Virus record (IMG/VR): IMGVR_UViG_3300042317_002092 | Location: 1 to 30,265 of that record | DNA from: a virus | Strand: one strand, 5' to 3' | DNA length: 30,265 nt | Shown here: piece after piece, positions 1-9,109 of the stretch | How the letters are laid out: each line of letters opens with the position of its first letter | How positions within the stretch are numbered: position 1 is the first letter of the stretch | Program-made: the position numbers and the translations under genes | Notes under the pieces: model-generated | The model's database searches: none | What the model was told of the DNA's origin: nothing | The model's input: only the letters and a program-made list of their open reading frames with translations

Positions 1-429
1 TTAGGGGGTCGGCGCTGGCTGTTGCTTCTTGCGGCGGTTCTCGATGATCATCTTGACGAGCTCGAGAATCAACGGAATGAAAACCTCCCAGCCTTGCGTG
101 CCGACCGCAGGTCCAGACTGGATAGAGACTTCTCGCTCATTGCACTTCGTCTCGATCGCCTGAAGCACGCTTTCAAGGTCGCTTCCGGAATTGACAGCCT
201 CACTTCCGACCATCGATCCTTCAAGGCAAAGGTCGTCGACTTCGCTCATCGCGGAGAAGCCGATCGTCCCGGATTGAGGCGTGGCAATCTTTGCAACAAG
301 GCATCCGAAAAGCCACATTGCTTGCATCAAAGTTTTTGCAGACGGTCCCTTGCGGACATCGGCAACCAAGGCAAGCAAGCACGATACGCTTACTTCGCCA
401 TCAAATTTGCTTTCGCACTGATTCGACAT
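1..429 (-). CDS. Hypothetical protein, end of head module
   Basis: A 142-residue protein I do not recognise; its stop codon is at the left edge. The middle is acidic and the C-terminus holds an amphipathic or hydrophobic helix (IPLILELVKMIIENRRKK, about residues 117-134) followed by a Pro/Ala tail. The helix with a basic flank could sit at a membrane or bind a partner. It lies 29 nt downstream of the subtilase gene on the same strand, with an AAAGGTG ribosome site before its ATG, so it is probably co-expressed with that gene. Function unknown. Confidence 0.6.
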   Translation of the reverse strand: MSNQCESKFDGEVSVSCLLALVADVRKGPSAKTLMQAMWLFGCLVAKIATPQSGTIGFSAMSEVDDLCLEGSMVGSEAVNSGSDLESVLQAIETKCNEREVSIQSGPAVGTQGWEVFIPLILELVKMIIENRRKKQQPAPTP

Positions 430-458
430 AACAAAACACCTTTCAAAAATGGTACTGA

Positions 459-1385
459 CTAAACAAAACTGAGTTGATCATTGACGAGCGCGGCAACGAT
501 GTCTTGAGTCTTTGGAACACCCATACCCCAGAACGGATCGAACCCAGGATCACCCTTGTCCTGGGTGTACTTCGCCAGAAACGCTCGAACGGCTTCAACC
601 CCGGTAAACTCTGCTGCGCCTTCGCGTCGCATTAGCTCAACAATCAGAGCAAACAAACCCGCCGCGAACGGAGTTGCCATGCTCGTTCCCGACATGCCTC
701 GGAAACTATTGTTGGTCGAGCAAGACACGATGTCTTGCCCTGGACAGCACATATCGAGCTCGCGCCCACCAGACGAAAACGAAGCTCGCTGACCGTCTTT
801 TCGGTACGCACCGATACAAAGCGATTCAGGATACTTCGCTGGGTAGCCGATTGTATTTTGCCTTCCGTTGAAACCTGAGTTGCCAGCAGCCGAGATAGTG
901 ATCACCCCCTTGCTCCAAGCGTACTCCATGGACTTCCGAGTAGGCTCGTAAGGACTGCTCGATCCTAGTGACAGCGAAAGGATATCTGCTCCATTGTCGA
1001 CCGCATCTCGCACTCCCTGAGCTATCCCATCGGAGGATCCTTGTCCGCCATTTGAAAGCACCTTGATTGCCATCAACGACGCATCGGGAGCAACCCCGAC
1101 TCCATCTCTGGCGAGCACGGTCCCTGCGCAATGATTGCCGTGACCGTTGCCGTCACTTATGCTTTCACCTCGAATGAATGACTTCGAATAAACTGGCTTC
1201 GGAAGCAAGTCATGGGGAGTGTATCCAGTGTCTAGGACCGCCACGACGATACCCTTGCCAGTAACCCGCTTCCAGATTGGCTCGAACACAGCTTTCGGAA
1301 GATGCCATAAGTCTCCCGGCGCTGCGAACGTCTCGACATCCGAAACCAAGTCTGGTGGCAAATATACTGGTGGTGAATCCATCAC
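459..1385 (-). CDS. Subtilisin-like serine protease (S8 family)
   Basis: A 308-residue subtilase. The triad is visible: Asp52 in AVLDTG, His82 in GHGNHCAGT, Ser235 in SGTSMATP. The oxyanion Asn169 lies in SAAGNSG. There is no signal peptide, so it should act inside the infected cell or in the particle. The prodomain is minimal, with the catalytic core starting near residue 45. It lies after the capsid and jelly-roll genes and behind an intrinsic terminator, so it may use its own promoter. Head-maturation proteases of tailed phages are usually of other folds and sit upstream of the capsid gene; a role in processing is possible but inferred. The start is GTG at 1385 or ATG at 1382. Confidence 0.92.
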   Translation of the reverse strand: MMDSPPVYLPPDLVSDVETFAAPGDLWHLPKAVFEPIWKRVTGKGIVVAVLDTGYTPHDLLPKPVYSKSFIRGESISDGNGHGNHCAGTVLARDGVGVAPDASLMAIKVLSNGGQGSSDGIAQGVRDAVDNGADILSLSLGSSSPYEPTRKSMEYAWSKGVITISAAGNSGFNGRQNTIGYPAKYPESLCIGAYRKDGQRASFSSGGRELDMCCPGQDIVSCSTNNSFRGMSGTSMATPFAAGLFALIVELMRREGAAEFTGVEAVRAFLAKYTQDKGDPGFDPFWGMGVPKTQDIVAALVNDQLSFV

Positions 1386-1409
1386 TTGACCCCGAGCTCA
1401 CTTGAAGGG

Positions 1410-1442
1410 AAAAACGGGGGGTAGGCAAATCGCCTGCCCCCC
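1410..1442 (-). terminator. Intrinsic terminator after jelly-roll gene
   Basis: On the minus strand an 11-bp stem (GGGGGGCAGGC pairing with GCCTACCCCCC, one G-U pair) with a 5-nt loop is followed by GTTTTT. It lies 21 nt after the stop of the gene ending at 1463 and before the protease gene, so it closes the capsid-side transcript. Confidence 0.85.
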
Positions 1443-1462
1443 TTGGACGTCACAGATAACGA

Positions 1463-2311
1463 TTACTCGTACTGTGCGCAAGCAACCCAGTCCATATTGA
1501 TGGTCAACGCAGCATTACCAGCGATGTCCTTGATGCCGATGATAGGAGCAAGAAAAGCATCATCAGGGAACGTAGCTGCATCAAGTTCCGATGCCGTCAA
1601 CCTCGCAGGTGCCGAAACAGTTCCAGCAAGTCTTCCGTTGGCATAGAACTCCAGCGACTTTGGACCAGCACGATAACGCAACCCAAGCTTGACGTAGGTG
1701 CTTGCCACTGCCGTGTGCAGTGCGTTCAACTTCGTCTTGGTAGCACCGTCCTGGTAGGTCTGACCATCAGCCTTGTAAGCTGCGTCAATTGCAGCTCCCT
1801 CAGCCGACAGGTGATTAAACCCAACAAAGTTCTTGTCTGCAAGAACACCAGTCGTATCAACAAACAAACCATCAGTCACGATCATGTTGGCCTCTCCAAG
1901 ACCAATACCATACGACCACTTGGCGGCTGTGATCGCAGATACGGACAACCGGCACTCAAAAGCCAAGTCGTTATTTGCAAGGAAGAACGGCGCACTTGCC
2001 AATCCACCCCACTTGATGACAGCTTCATCGTTTGCAGCATTACCATCGACTGCTAACGCTAAAACTCCTTTTTCAGTCGCCGTGTCAGCAGCCAATGCAA
2101 CCGTACAACCAGTAGTGAGCAAGTTCATCCACGGACCAACGAGCGACGTCGCATTGAACGTCATGAAGTCGTCAAAGAAACCAAAGGCGAGATTCCCGCT
2201 TGGAGTCTGGAACGAACTTCCCGAGGGGTTCATGTTGGTTGGCGATCCGAATCCTTTCCACAAACGTGGCGAAAACAAACGGGTCGAAAGTTCTTCGTAA
2301 TGCAAATCCAT
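1463..2311 (-). CDS. Putative structural protein, beta-rich (jelly-roll-like)
   Basis: A 282-residue protein directly downstream of the capsid gene. The sequence is rich in short beta-prone segments and small residues, with no charged tail. The stretch around residues 210-240 (SLEFYANGRLAGTV) resembles the strand-turn-strand of concanavalin-like jelly-roll domains. Its place after the capsid gene suggests a head decoration or other virion protein, which is inference from order. The ribosome site is GAAAGGA. It is flanked by intrinsic terminators on both sides, so its dose may differ from that of the capsid protein. Confidence 0.7.
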   Translation of the reverse strand: MDLHYEELSTRLFSPRLWKGFGSPTNMNPSGSSFQTPSGNLAFGFFDDFMTFNATSLVGPWMNLLTTGCTVALAADTATEKGVLALAVDGNAANDEAVIKWGGLASAPFFLANNDLAFECRLSVSAITAAKWSYGIGLGEANMIVTDGLFVDTTGVLADKNFVGFNHLSAEGAAIDAAYKADGQTYQDGATKTKLNALHTAVASTYVKLGLRYRAGPKSLEFYANGRLAGTVSAPARLTASELDAATFPDDAFLAPIIGIKDIAGNAALTINMDWVACAQYE

Positions 2312-2376
2312 CTTACTGTTTTCCTTTCAAGGAAGTTTTAGGAGTGTCCCAGCCTTGGGTGGACGTTGTCCCATTA

Positions 2377-2412
2377 AAAAACTGGCGGCGCAATTTAACG
2401 TCTCGCCGCCAC
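2377..2412 (-). terminator. Intrinsic terminator after capsid gene
   Basis: On the minus strand TGGCGGCG pairs with CGCCGCCA (8 bp, 13-nt loop), followed by GTTTTTTAA. It lies 41 nt past the capsid stop. A second hairpin based on CTGACAT/ATGTCAG lies between the stop and this stem. Confidence 0.82.
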
Positions 2413-2452
2413 AGACGCTTGCCAACGACTGACATCATGTCAGCCAGTCGTG

Positions 2453-3571
2453 TTAGGCTGTTTCGGTCACAGTCTGAGTGCAATAGCCACGGAAGTTTGC
2501 GCGACGATTGAAACAGACCATTTGAAGCGAGTCATCCATGCAGCGAACGCGAACGTTGCTCATCTCTGGGTGCTGGAATGCCTTCCTCTTGCGCATCTGC
2601 CGACCTGCGGCGTAGTACGCTTTGAAAGTTGACCAGTTGACTCCGAGGACAATCCCGTCAGTTCGAGCATTGACGCTGTCGCTGCTGGTCCAAGCTGGAA
2701 CCCAGTTCAACGGCACGCCACGGATGTAAACCTGACCGCTGCGAGCAGCCATGTCGTCGCCAATGTTGTCGTTTCCAAGCTGAAGCATTCGCCGACCAGC
2801 CGCCAAGACGCTGTAAGTCGTCAAAAGCTCCCAGTCGCTTCGCTTCTGATCAACGATGTCTGGTCGCTGAACAGGAGGCTCGAACGAACACTTATCCATC
2901 GAGCTGATCGTCTTTTCGACAAAATCGCTTCGAGTGATCGACGTGTAAGGGAACGTTCGGTTTCGCCATTGCGGGTACTGGGTACACGAAATGCCACCAA
3001 CGCCGACGCTTGACCATCCAACAGGCTCGGCTCCATTGAAGCCTTCAGTCGCGTTGTTCTCAGTCACGCTGTCGCTCGTGGAGGTGATCCACCAAAGCAA
3101 CGACGAAACAATATTGGGAGTCTGAGTAGGCCCCGATGGACCAGGACCGAACACCAAGTCTTCCATGCCAGTGTAGAACGACGTCATGAGGTCGCGTTCT
3201 TGATCCTCGATGTAGTCGTAAATCTGCCGACCGCCAGTGCGGAAGATCTCTTCGTCGATGTCGTAGTGGTAGTTGTTCGTGGTCAACGCCCACTTCAATT
3301 CACCTTGGTCGAGCGTGTTGACTCGAGTCGAAGAATCTCGGTGGTACAGACCAACAGACTGGAAGTTGTCTTGATATCCAACCTTTACCTTCCACCTGCA
3401 CTCCGACGTGCTCATCGTGTCCTTCTTCAGATTTCCCGAAAAAAGACGCGATGCGTAATGGTACTTCTGCAACGTCAAGGACAAATCCTGCGCTGCAAGT
3501 CGGTCTTCACCCGCAAACTTCTGGTGGATGCTGTTTACAAAATCGTCAATCTGGTCAATGGACAAAGCCAT
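2453..3571 (-). CDS. Probable major capsid protein
   Basis: A 372-residue protein of the size and composition expected for a tailed-phage major capsid protein: mixed alpha/beta, few lysines, no signal peptide. It begins with a helical segment and ends in a beta-rich part with the motif VRVRCMDDSLQMVCFNRRAN. It follows the order terminase, portal, connector-like, scaffold-like, capsid, which is the main support. It starts 20 nt after the scaffold-like gene and is closed by a strong terminator, as expected for the most abundant transcript. I do not see a clear HK97 signature, so the subfamily is open. Confidence 0.75.
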   Translation of the reverse strand: MALSIDQIDDFVNSIHQKFAGEDRLAAQDLSLTLQKYHYASRLFSGNLKKDTMSTSECRWKVKVGYQDNFQSVGLYHRDSSTRVNTLDQGELKWALTTNNYHYDIDEEIFRTGGRQIYDYIEDQERDLMTSFYTGMEDLVFGPGPSGPTQTPNIVSSLLWWITSTSDSVTENNATEGFNGAEPVGWSSVGVGGISCTQYPQWRNRTFPYTSITRSDFVEKTISSMDKCSFEPPVQRPDIVDQKRSDWELLTTYSVLAAGRRMLQLGNDNIGDDMAARSGQVYIRGVPLNWVPAWTSSDSVNARTDGIVLGVNWSTFKAYYAAGRQMRKRKAFQHPEMSNVRVRCMDDSLQMVCFNRRANFRGYCTQTVTETA

Positions 3572-3590
3572 GTTGCGGCTCCTTTATTGT

Positions 3591-4538
3591 TTAAGCTCGT
3601 TCGAGTTCCCTGTAGAGGCGATCAGCCGCTTCCCGAGGGTCTTCACTCGGAGGTTGAGGCTTCGTTGGGCTTCCGCCCAAACGCATACCGCTCTGCCTGG
3701 AAATCTTCTGTGTATGTTGTTTCAAACGCTTCTTCCCGATTTCGTCCGCGAAAACCATACCGGCAACGCGATCGTACAATCGTTCATTTTCTTCCACTGG
3801 ATAACCAAGCTGTTCCATGCCGATCAAGTGAGCCTTGATGGCAATCCGAAGCTCTTTTCGCCGTTCAAGCTCCCTCTCGGTCTCTTTGCCCGTCTTGCCA
3901 AACAAGTCGGCGTGACCAAGCTGATCAACGATGCTGTCGAAACGAGCCTCGTCGTGAGTGATGGTTGCTTGAACGAGATTCGCTTCGAGTCTTTCGAGTC
4001 GAGTTTCGTAGTGGTCCCGCATTCGCGAAAACTCATCCACGATCTCGTCGTCGTAAAGATCCTTGCTCAGCGTAACTTCGTATTTGCCGCTATCTTTGGC
4101 GACAGGCTTTTGGTCTTCCCGTGAGGCTTCTTGCTTGCTTGGCTCGTCGTCGGAGAGTGCCTTTCGGCCAGATTCCAACGCTTTTTTGTCAAACAATCGC
4201 AAAGCCCGATCCAACTCCTCGCGGCTGGCAAAATCAGACAAGTCAGACTCGTCGATCCCATACGCGGCTACCTCGGCTTTAACGTCGTCAGTAACCCACT
4301 CTGGAGCACTTGACTCGTCGCCGGAACCATCCTCGCTTTGGACCGTGTCCTCGGCGGCTTTTCTGCTGGACTTGTTCTCAGCAGCTATTCTTTCGACTGG
4401 CGCAGTGTCAGCGATGATCTCGGCGTCCGATTTTCGCTCGGCTTGAGATTCCTCAAACACCTTTTCAGCGTATTCTTTGATTTGTTCGCTGGTCATTTCT
4501 TCATTCAGATCATCATCATTCATCGCCATATCCTCCAT
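3591..4538 (-). CDS. Probable capsid scaffolding protein
   Basis: A 315-residue, strongly charged protein that is almost all helix. An acidic N-terminal half (about residues 1-150) is followed by coiled-coil segments (about 170-250) and a basic C-terminal third ending in a short helix, AADRLYRELERA. Scaffolds of tailed phages have this design, with the C-terminal helix binding the shell. The location directly before the capsid gene agrees. The start is ambiguous among Met1, Met4 and Met6. The gene overlaps the end of the upstream 107-residue gene by 23 nt. No protease motif is visible, so it is not a fused scaffold-protease. Confidence 0.75.
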   Translation of the reverse strand: MEDMAMNDDDLNEEMTSEQIKEYAEKVFEESQAERKSDAEIIADTAPVERIAAENKSSRKAAEDTVQSEDGSGDESSAPEWVTDDVKAEVAAYGIDESDLSDFASREELDRALRLFDKKALESGRKALSDDEPSKQEASREDQKPVAKDSGKYEVTLSKDLYDDEIVDEFSRMRDHYETRLERLEANLVQATITHDEARFDSIVDQLGHADLFGKTGKETERELERRKELRIAIKAHLIGMEQLGYPVEENERLYDRVAGMVFADEIGKKRLKQHTQKISRQSGMRLGGSPTKPQPPSEDPREAADRLYRELERA

Positions 4539-4839
4539 CCATATCCCTGAATCCGCGCATACGAAGGAACTCGTTACGTGCGCGACGACTTGTAAATTGA
4601 ACTTGACCGCTGTCGCGAACAGCAGCCCCCTGGATGCAATGCTGCTTAATCAGCTTGCGAGTCTCTTCCACTTGGCTTTTCATTACCCCGCAACCCTCAG
4701 ATACCAAGGGGTTGTGCTCGGTGTACGTGTTTGCCGCCATTGCCGGTCGCTCGAGCCAGTCGGCCTTACGAGGCACCAAGCGATCGAGCTCTGCCTCGGA
4801 CACTTCCTTGCCTTTGTACTTGTGGACAATCTTGCTCAT
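4516..4839 (-). CDS. Small portal-adjacent phage protein
   Basis: A 107-residue protein. The C-terminal part (QVQFTSRRARNEFLRMRG, about residues 79-96, then DMDGGYGDE) resembles a short conserved stretch I associate with small proteins between portal and scaffold genes in podovirus-like heads; that link is from memory. It contains two cysteines (Cys50, Cys68) but no zinc pattern. Its ATG overlaps the portal stop (TAATG), implying translational coupling. Function unknown. Confidence 0.7.
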   Translation of the reverse strand: MSKIVHKYKGKEVSEAELDRLVPRKADWLERPAMAANTYTEHNPLVSEGCGVMKSQVEETRKLIKQHCIQGAAVRDSGQVQFTSRRARNEFLRMRGFRDMDGGYGDE

Positions 4840-6629
4840 TACCCGACTCCTTGCAACATCGAGTTTCTTTGCTGTGAGTTGATCTGCGGCTGACCACCCA
4901 TCAAAGTTTGGATCAGCGCATTACTTCTAGCTGCTTCAGTGCCGCCACTGCTGACGTTTTTCCTGATCGTTTCCCTGCTCGTGACAGGTGACTGCCTGAC
5001 CGTGTTCTCGTCGCCACCGAGCATCTCAGCCGGCGCGGCGAACGTGATGAACCGTTTGAACTCAGGTCTGTTTTTCAGTCTGGCAATTTCTTCGACAATG
5101 GCTTGTGCATCGATCGAGGCACCCGAGGCTTGGAACATCGGCCAAAGCGGTGCGATCTCGCGGATCACCTGGAACAACTCCTGAAGCTTCTGCTCCGGAG
5201 TCTTGAAGATCATTGAGTATGGTTCGATCTTGAACTCGTAGTCGTCAAACTCACCTTGGCGGTAGTCTGGAGTCCAGTCGGAGTTCACATTGATGCCTGT
5301 GTTGCCGACTTCCATAGAGGTCTTCAACTCAAGTGTCTCATCCTCCCACATCAGCCTGCCGAGGTCCAAAATGCACTTGGAGGCAAACGAAACCACCGCC
5401 ATTCGCATGTCAGCTACGTTCTTTGAGACGTTGCCATGGATCAACTCTTCCTGGCCGAGCGTGCTGGCCTGCTGACCAAGACCACCCATAGCCTGAAGAT
5501 TTCCAGCAAAACGGTCGTATTCCGTTTGAATGAACGTTGCTAGCGCCATGTCGCGCTGATCAACGCCGCCGCTTTGGAACTGCTTGATTGACTCTGGACT
5601 CTTGGCTCGATACCACCCGTTACGCTCGGCAGTCCTGAGTCTTTCGGCGTCATCCTCCATCCCTGGCGGGTAGACATTGACCACTCGATTGGCATCCGAG
5701 TCAGCTTCCATGCGCCTGTGCAGGCGATTCTGGAGATCGTGCATTCCCTTGAGGTTCATCGCGGGAGACGTCGGGATGATGTTGTCGGGGGTTTCGCCGA
5801 GCGACAAAAACTTGTACGGACCTGCTTGGGATCCCGTCCATGGTCTTTCGATGAGCGGTTCCATGTCTTGCTGGTCGCAAGGCAAGGTAACAATTGTGTT
5901 GTTTTCGGCGATCCAAATGTCCTGGAGCCAGATCATGTCCTTAAGATCGTCATCCTGAGCACTCCCCCAGTCCGAAGCCATGTCCCGAGTAGCGCCTACC
6001 GAATCATGGTGCTCCCTGTTGGTCGGTCTAAGCTTGTCCTTGACCTTCTTGTCGTACCCAGGTTCGTCCATCACCTTCTCAAAGTCAGCGCGATAGCGAT
6101 GTCCGCAATATCGCATCTTGCTTAACTCTTTGGCGGTCATATCGAGAATCAAATCGTCAAGCGACACTCGATTGAACCAAGGCTCACCTGGATCAAGCCA
6201 AACATCTTCCTCTGACGCGAGAAGTCCGTGAAAGCGAGTGTCCGTGTCACGCATCATGACAACGCCACACCCGAGACAGAAGAACGCATCAAGGACAATC
6301 ATCCTAAACGTCTCGTCCAAAGCCATGTCGCTGATGAGCTTGGCGAGGTTGACTTCAAAACGCCTTGCGAACGGAAGCATGTCCATTCGTGGAGTCGAAA
6401 CCAAGACGCTAGGGTTGTTCGCAGCCAGAGCGACCGTGTAGATACGTGCCGTCTGGTTTATCAAGTTGACGAGAGTTTTGTTCTCTGCGCCTGATTCGTT
6501 GTACCAAGAGCCAACGTAATCCTTGATCAGCGTATGCCGAACGCGACGAAAAGGCTCCAGAGCATCCCGCGATGAGCGGATTGCCTTGTAAAGCCGATCT
6601 CGTTTTTGCTGGTCTTTTAGATCAAACAT
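4839..6629 (-). CDS. Portal protein
   Basis: A 596-residue protein. The N-terminal region with repeated aromatic and basic residues (about 1-60), the long mixed alpha/beta body and the helix-rich stretch around 400-460 fit the portal or head-tail connector that forms the dodecameric DNA gate and docks the terminase. Gly/Gln-rich segments near residues 385-395 and the Gln/Asn-rich C-terminus are typical of portals of this size. The gene lies one small gene downstream of the terminase. It is coupled to the next gene by TAATG. Confidence 0.82.
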   Translation of the reverse strand: MFDLKDQQKRDRLYKAIRSSRDALEPFRRVRHTLIKDYVGSWYNESGAENKTLVNLINQTARIYTVALAANNPSVLVSTPRMDMLPFARRFEVNLAKLISDMALDETFRMIVLDAFFCLGCGVVMMRDTDTRFHGLLASEEDVWLDPGEPWFNRVSLDDLILDMTAKELSKMRYCGHRYRADFEKVMDEPGYDKKVKDKLRPTNREHHDSVGATRDMASDWGSAQDDDLKDMIWLQDIWIAENNTIVTLPCDQQDMEPLIERPWTGSQAGPYKFLSLGETPDNIIPTSPAMNLKGMHDLQNRLHRRMEADSDANRVVNVYPPGMEDDAERLRTAERNGWYRAKSPESIKQFQSGGVDQRDMALATFIQTEYDRFAGNLQAMGGLGQQASTLGQEELIHGNVSKNVADMRMAVVSFASKCILDLGRLMWEDETLELKTSMEVGNTGINVNSDWTPDYRQGEFDDYEFKIEPYSMIFKTPEQKLQELFQVIREIAPLWPMFQASGASIDAQAIVEEIARLKNRPEFKRFITFAAPAEMLGGDENTVRQSPVTSRETIRKNVSSGGTEAARSNALIQTLMGGQPQINSQQRNSMLQGVG

Positions 6630-6715
6630 CTACAGTCGAAATAGTACGGATGATTTTCCGAACGACTCCGACTGGGTTTTATCGCCAGCCTATCGCTTAA
6701 CTAAGCTTTTTCCAG

Positions 6716-7054
6716 CTACTTTTTCCCGCTGGATGGGGTCTTCTCGCCTGTGAGCAATGCTTTCGCTTGCGTCAAATATTGAGCCGACTGCGAATACTTT
6801 TGTGCGCAGTCCGCATCCTGATCGTCCATTGATTGCTGAGTCGCCTTCAACGCCGCCTGAGCCAACTTGTCAACGGATTCGCTTAGCAAACTTGACAGAA
6901 AGGAGCGATCCCCTCCATGCGTACTCCACGAATGAGTTGAAGTCAGAGCCGACTGCGAAAACTTTAGCGATTTGTCTGCATTCTGGCTAGCTCTTGCTTT
7001 GTCAGCAAGCTTGCCAATCGCTGTCAGTGTCTTTTCTGCGAACTCGTCAGCCAT
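6716..7054 (-). CDS. Hypothetical helical protein between terminase and portal
   Basis: A 112-residue all-helical protein rich in Ala, Ser, Gln and Lys. Two similar helical stretches can be seen (SQNADKSLKFSQSA near 23-36 and DADCAQKYSQSAQYL near 79-93), suggesting an internal repeat such as a helical hairpin. It lies 38 nt downstream of the terminase start-to-stop block and 86 nt before the portal. A packaging accessory role is possible from position only. Confidence 0.65.
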   Translation of the reverse strand: MADEFAEKTLTAIGKLADKARASQNADKSLKFSQSALTSTHSWSTHGGDRSFLSSLLSESVDKLAQAALKATQQSMDDQDADCAQKYSQSAQYLTQAKALLTGEKTPSSGKK

Positions 7055-7092
7055 TCTTTGCTTCCTCCAGGTATTAACCTGAGATTCCTTGC

Positions 7093-8988
7093 TTATCGCT
7101 TCAAAACGTCGCGTATTGAGTACATCGGACTGCCGATCTCGACGCTACGTCTTTCCTGGCGTTCCCGCCATAAGTAACTACCATACTCTGGAGTTTGTCC
7201 CGTTTCAACATCGCTGTCAATTTTTTTTCCAGGATTATCGGTAGAAAATACCAACCAAGCACCCGCAGCGGAGATTGCTCGATCGCCGTGATTCTTCTCC
7301 GTCGCACCTTTGTTCTTGGTCGGAGCGTGGATAATTCTTCCGTTTTCCCACTCGTACTCGCCGCACTCAACAAGCATTTCCTCGGACCTTGGCGTGTACT
7401 CTCCACTCTCCATCGCCAACGCAAATTGCTCGAACATATCCGCCTTGTCGGCATCACGGCATGGGAACCCAGCCTTGCGACTCTTCGTTTGGGATCCGAG
7501 TTGATCGACGTCTCGATAGAAAATGTTGCCGTAGTAGCAAACCTCACGCACCTCCTTGGCGAAACCTCCAGAGACACCCGAGTCCTCCCATCCAAGCAAT
7601 GCGTTTCGCATCCACAGGCACAATCCGACTACGATGCGAGCAAACGGACGAGGCTCGAGACCTTTGACCGTATACTCAAGCACCTGCTCGCCTGTTCGAT
7701 TGTCAATTCCCGATGCCACGGAGTTCGAGGCAAAGGCTCCAACCCCGCCTGACGCGATGTCGCAAGCGATCGTGAATGGACCAAGTGTTGGTCTGTTGTC
7801 GATCCCTGGCTTGAACCAGAGCGACAAGGGACCGTTCTCGTCGGGAATGAGACCTTTGAGCTCGAGCGTTTCGCTGTCGAACACCGGCTTGCCTCTCCAA
7901 ACTGGCTTTTTGCAGTGCTCGCGTTTCATTCGGTCCAACAGGTCCGTGGTGAACACCTTGCCGGCTGACCCCTTGGCGTCCATGTCCAACTCTCGAGCGA
8001 TGTACCGCGGAGTAGACCCTGGGACCAAGCAATGGGAGTCGTACCAGGGAGATCTCACCTTACCTTCGATCTTGTGTCCCTTGCGCTCGATCGTCCGCAG
8101 TTCTCGCTCATGCGACTTGATGTACTTTTCGACTTCCTCTTGCTCGTCAGGGTTGATCGCTTTAACCACCCCATCCTGCTTGACGTAGGCTAATCTGGCG
8201 TGCTCTGGGTTATCCTTCCAGTCGAGGGAATAGACTTTCGGGTTGTCTGTGTCAGTTGCCGACTCGTAAAACACTCCCGTATCGGCGCCGAAGGTGGAGC
8301 AAAGCACGACGCAATTAGTCACATGCGCAACGCTGGACATGATTTTGTAGTCGATGCCGTTTGCGATGAACTCCTCAGATCCAACTTCGTCAAACGCAAA
8401 CATCGTTGTCCGGCCACCCCGAGCAACGTCACTCGTTGCAGCAAACCCAACCCATATCGAACCCGTAGTTGGCAAAAGAATCGTGTGGTCGTCGATATTC
8501 CGCTTGTACCCGTCGAGCATCCACAACGGAAGCTTGTCAAGCATCGTGGATAACTTGTTCATTACCGCGGTTGGATCCTTTGAATCCATCATCTTTTCGT
8601 TCCGAGTCACCAAACCCGACGAAAAGCCTTTTTCGAACAAAGCTCGCCTGATCTGCGTCCCGAGGTAGACGTATGTCCCGCCTTGCGCTCGGCTTTTGGG
8701 GATCGTCACCGACACTGGATGCTCAGTGTCCATCGCCTCTGTGATCGCATCATCGATCGCCGTGATCACCTTTTCTTGGTGATTCCATGGAACAAACGGC
8801 TTCATCTTGACCTTGGCTCGCGGCTCATGCACCCACAGAGCGAACGCGAAGAAGAACAGCACATCGGTTTCGCAGGCTTGTAACAACGCGTCGCGGAACC
8901 GCTTGTCGGTCAAGGCGCGCTCCCTGCATCGGATTCGCCACTCCAGGTTTTCTACTGGATCTTTTGGTGCTAGGTCGTAGTAAGACAT
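7093..8988 (-). CDS. terL: Terminase large subunit (ATPase and nuclease)
   Basis: A 631-residue DNA-packaging motor. The ATPase domain shows a deviant Walker A (PKSRAQGGT, residues 97-105), Walker B with the catalytic acid (FAFDEVG, Asp200-Glu201) and a coupling motif (VVLCSTF, 227-233). The RNase H-like nuclease domain shows Asp410 (IACDIASGG), Asp469 (WEDSGVSGG) and HGDRA near 567-571. It cuts concatemers and pumps DNA through the portal at the expense of ATP. The ATG lacks a good ribosome site and lies 20 nt after a terminator-like hairpin, so expression may be limited on purpose. Length is in the usual range. Confidence 0.93.
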   Translation of the reverse strand: MSYYDLAPKDPVENLEWRIRCRERALTDKRFRDALLQACETDVLFFFAFALWVHEPRAKVKMKPFVPWNHQEKVITAIDDAITEAMDTEHPVSVTIPKSRAQGGTYVYLGTQIRRALFEKGFSSGLVTRNEKMMDSKDPTAVMNKLSTMLDKLPLWMLDGYKRNIDDHTILLPTTGSIWVGFAATSDVARGGRTTMFAFDEVGSEEFIANGIDYKIMSSVAHVTNCVVLCSTFGADTGVFYESATDTDNPKVYSLDWKDNPEHARLAYVKQDGVVKAINPDEQEEVEKYIKSHERELRTIERKGHKIEGKVRSPWYDSHCLVPGSTPRYIARELDMDAKGSAGKVFTTDLLDRMKREHCKKPVWRGKPVFDSETLELKGLIPDENGPLSLWFKPGIDNRPTLGPFTIACDIASGGVGAFASNSVASGIDNRTGEQVLEYTVKGLEPRPFARIVVGLCLWMRNALLGWEDSGVSGGFAKEVREVCYYGNIFYRDVDQLGSQTKSRKAGFPCRDADKADMFEQFALAMESGEYTPRSEEMLVECGEYEWENGRIIHAPTKNKGATEKNHGDRAISAAGAWLVFSTDNPGKKIDSDVETGQTPEYGSYLWRERQERRSVEIGSPMYSIRDVLKR

Positions 8989-9008
8989 GACTTCGCGTCA
9001 GTAAATGG

Positions 9009-9038
9009 AAAAAGCCGCGAGACAGGAGTCCCGCAGCT
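9009..9038 (-). terminator. Terminator-like hairpin in terminase leader
   Basis: On the minus strand AGCTGCGGGAC pairs with GTCTCGCGGCT (11 bp with two G-U pairs, TCCT loop), followed by TTTTTCC. It lies between the promoter at 9076-9103 and the terminase ATG at 8988, where a terminator would act as an attenuator. Confidence 0.75.
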
Positions 9039-9075
9039 TCTTTGGAGATTTGCTCCCGATGAAAGAGCATGCGTA

Positions 9076-9103
9076 AGTGTACCGAAAGCAAGTCGCATGT
9101 CAA
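9076..9103 (-). promoter_or_regulatory. Sigma70-type promoter for terminase
   Basis: On the minus strand TTGACA (9103-9098), 16-bp spacer, TACACT (9081-9076). It fires leftward into the terminase leader. Confidence 0.6.
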
Positions 9104-9109
9104 CTACTT

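Noticed and set aside
3200-4124. Two long plus-strand open frames over the capsid and scaffold-like genes
   Set aside because: Antisense shadows caused by codon bias; no ribosome sites or motifs.
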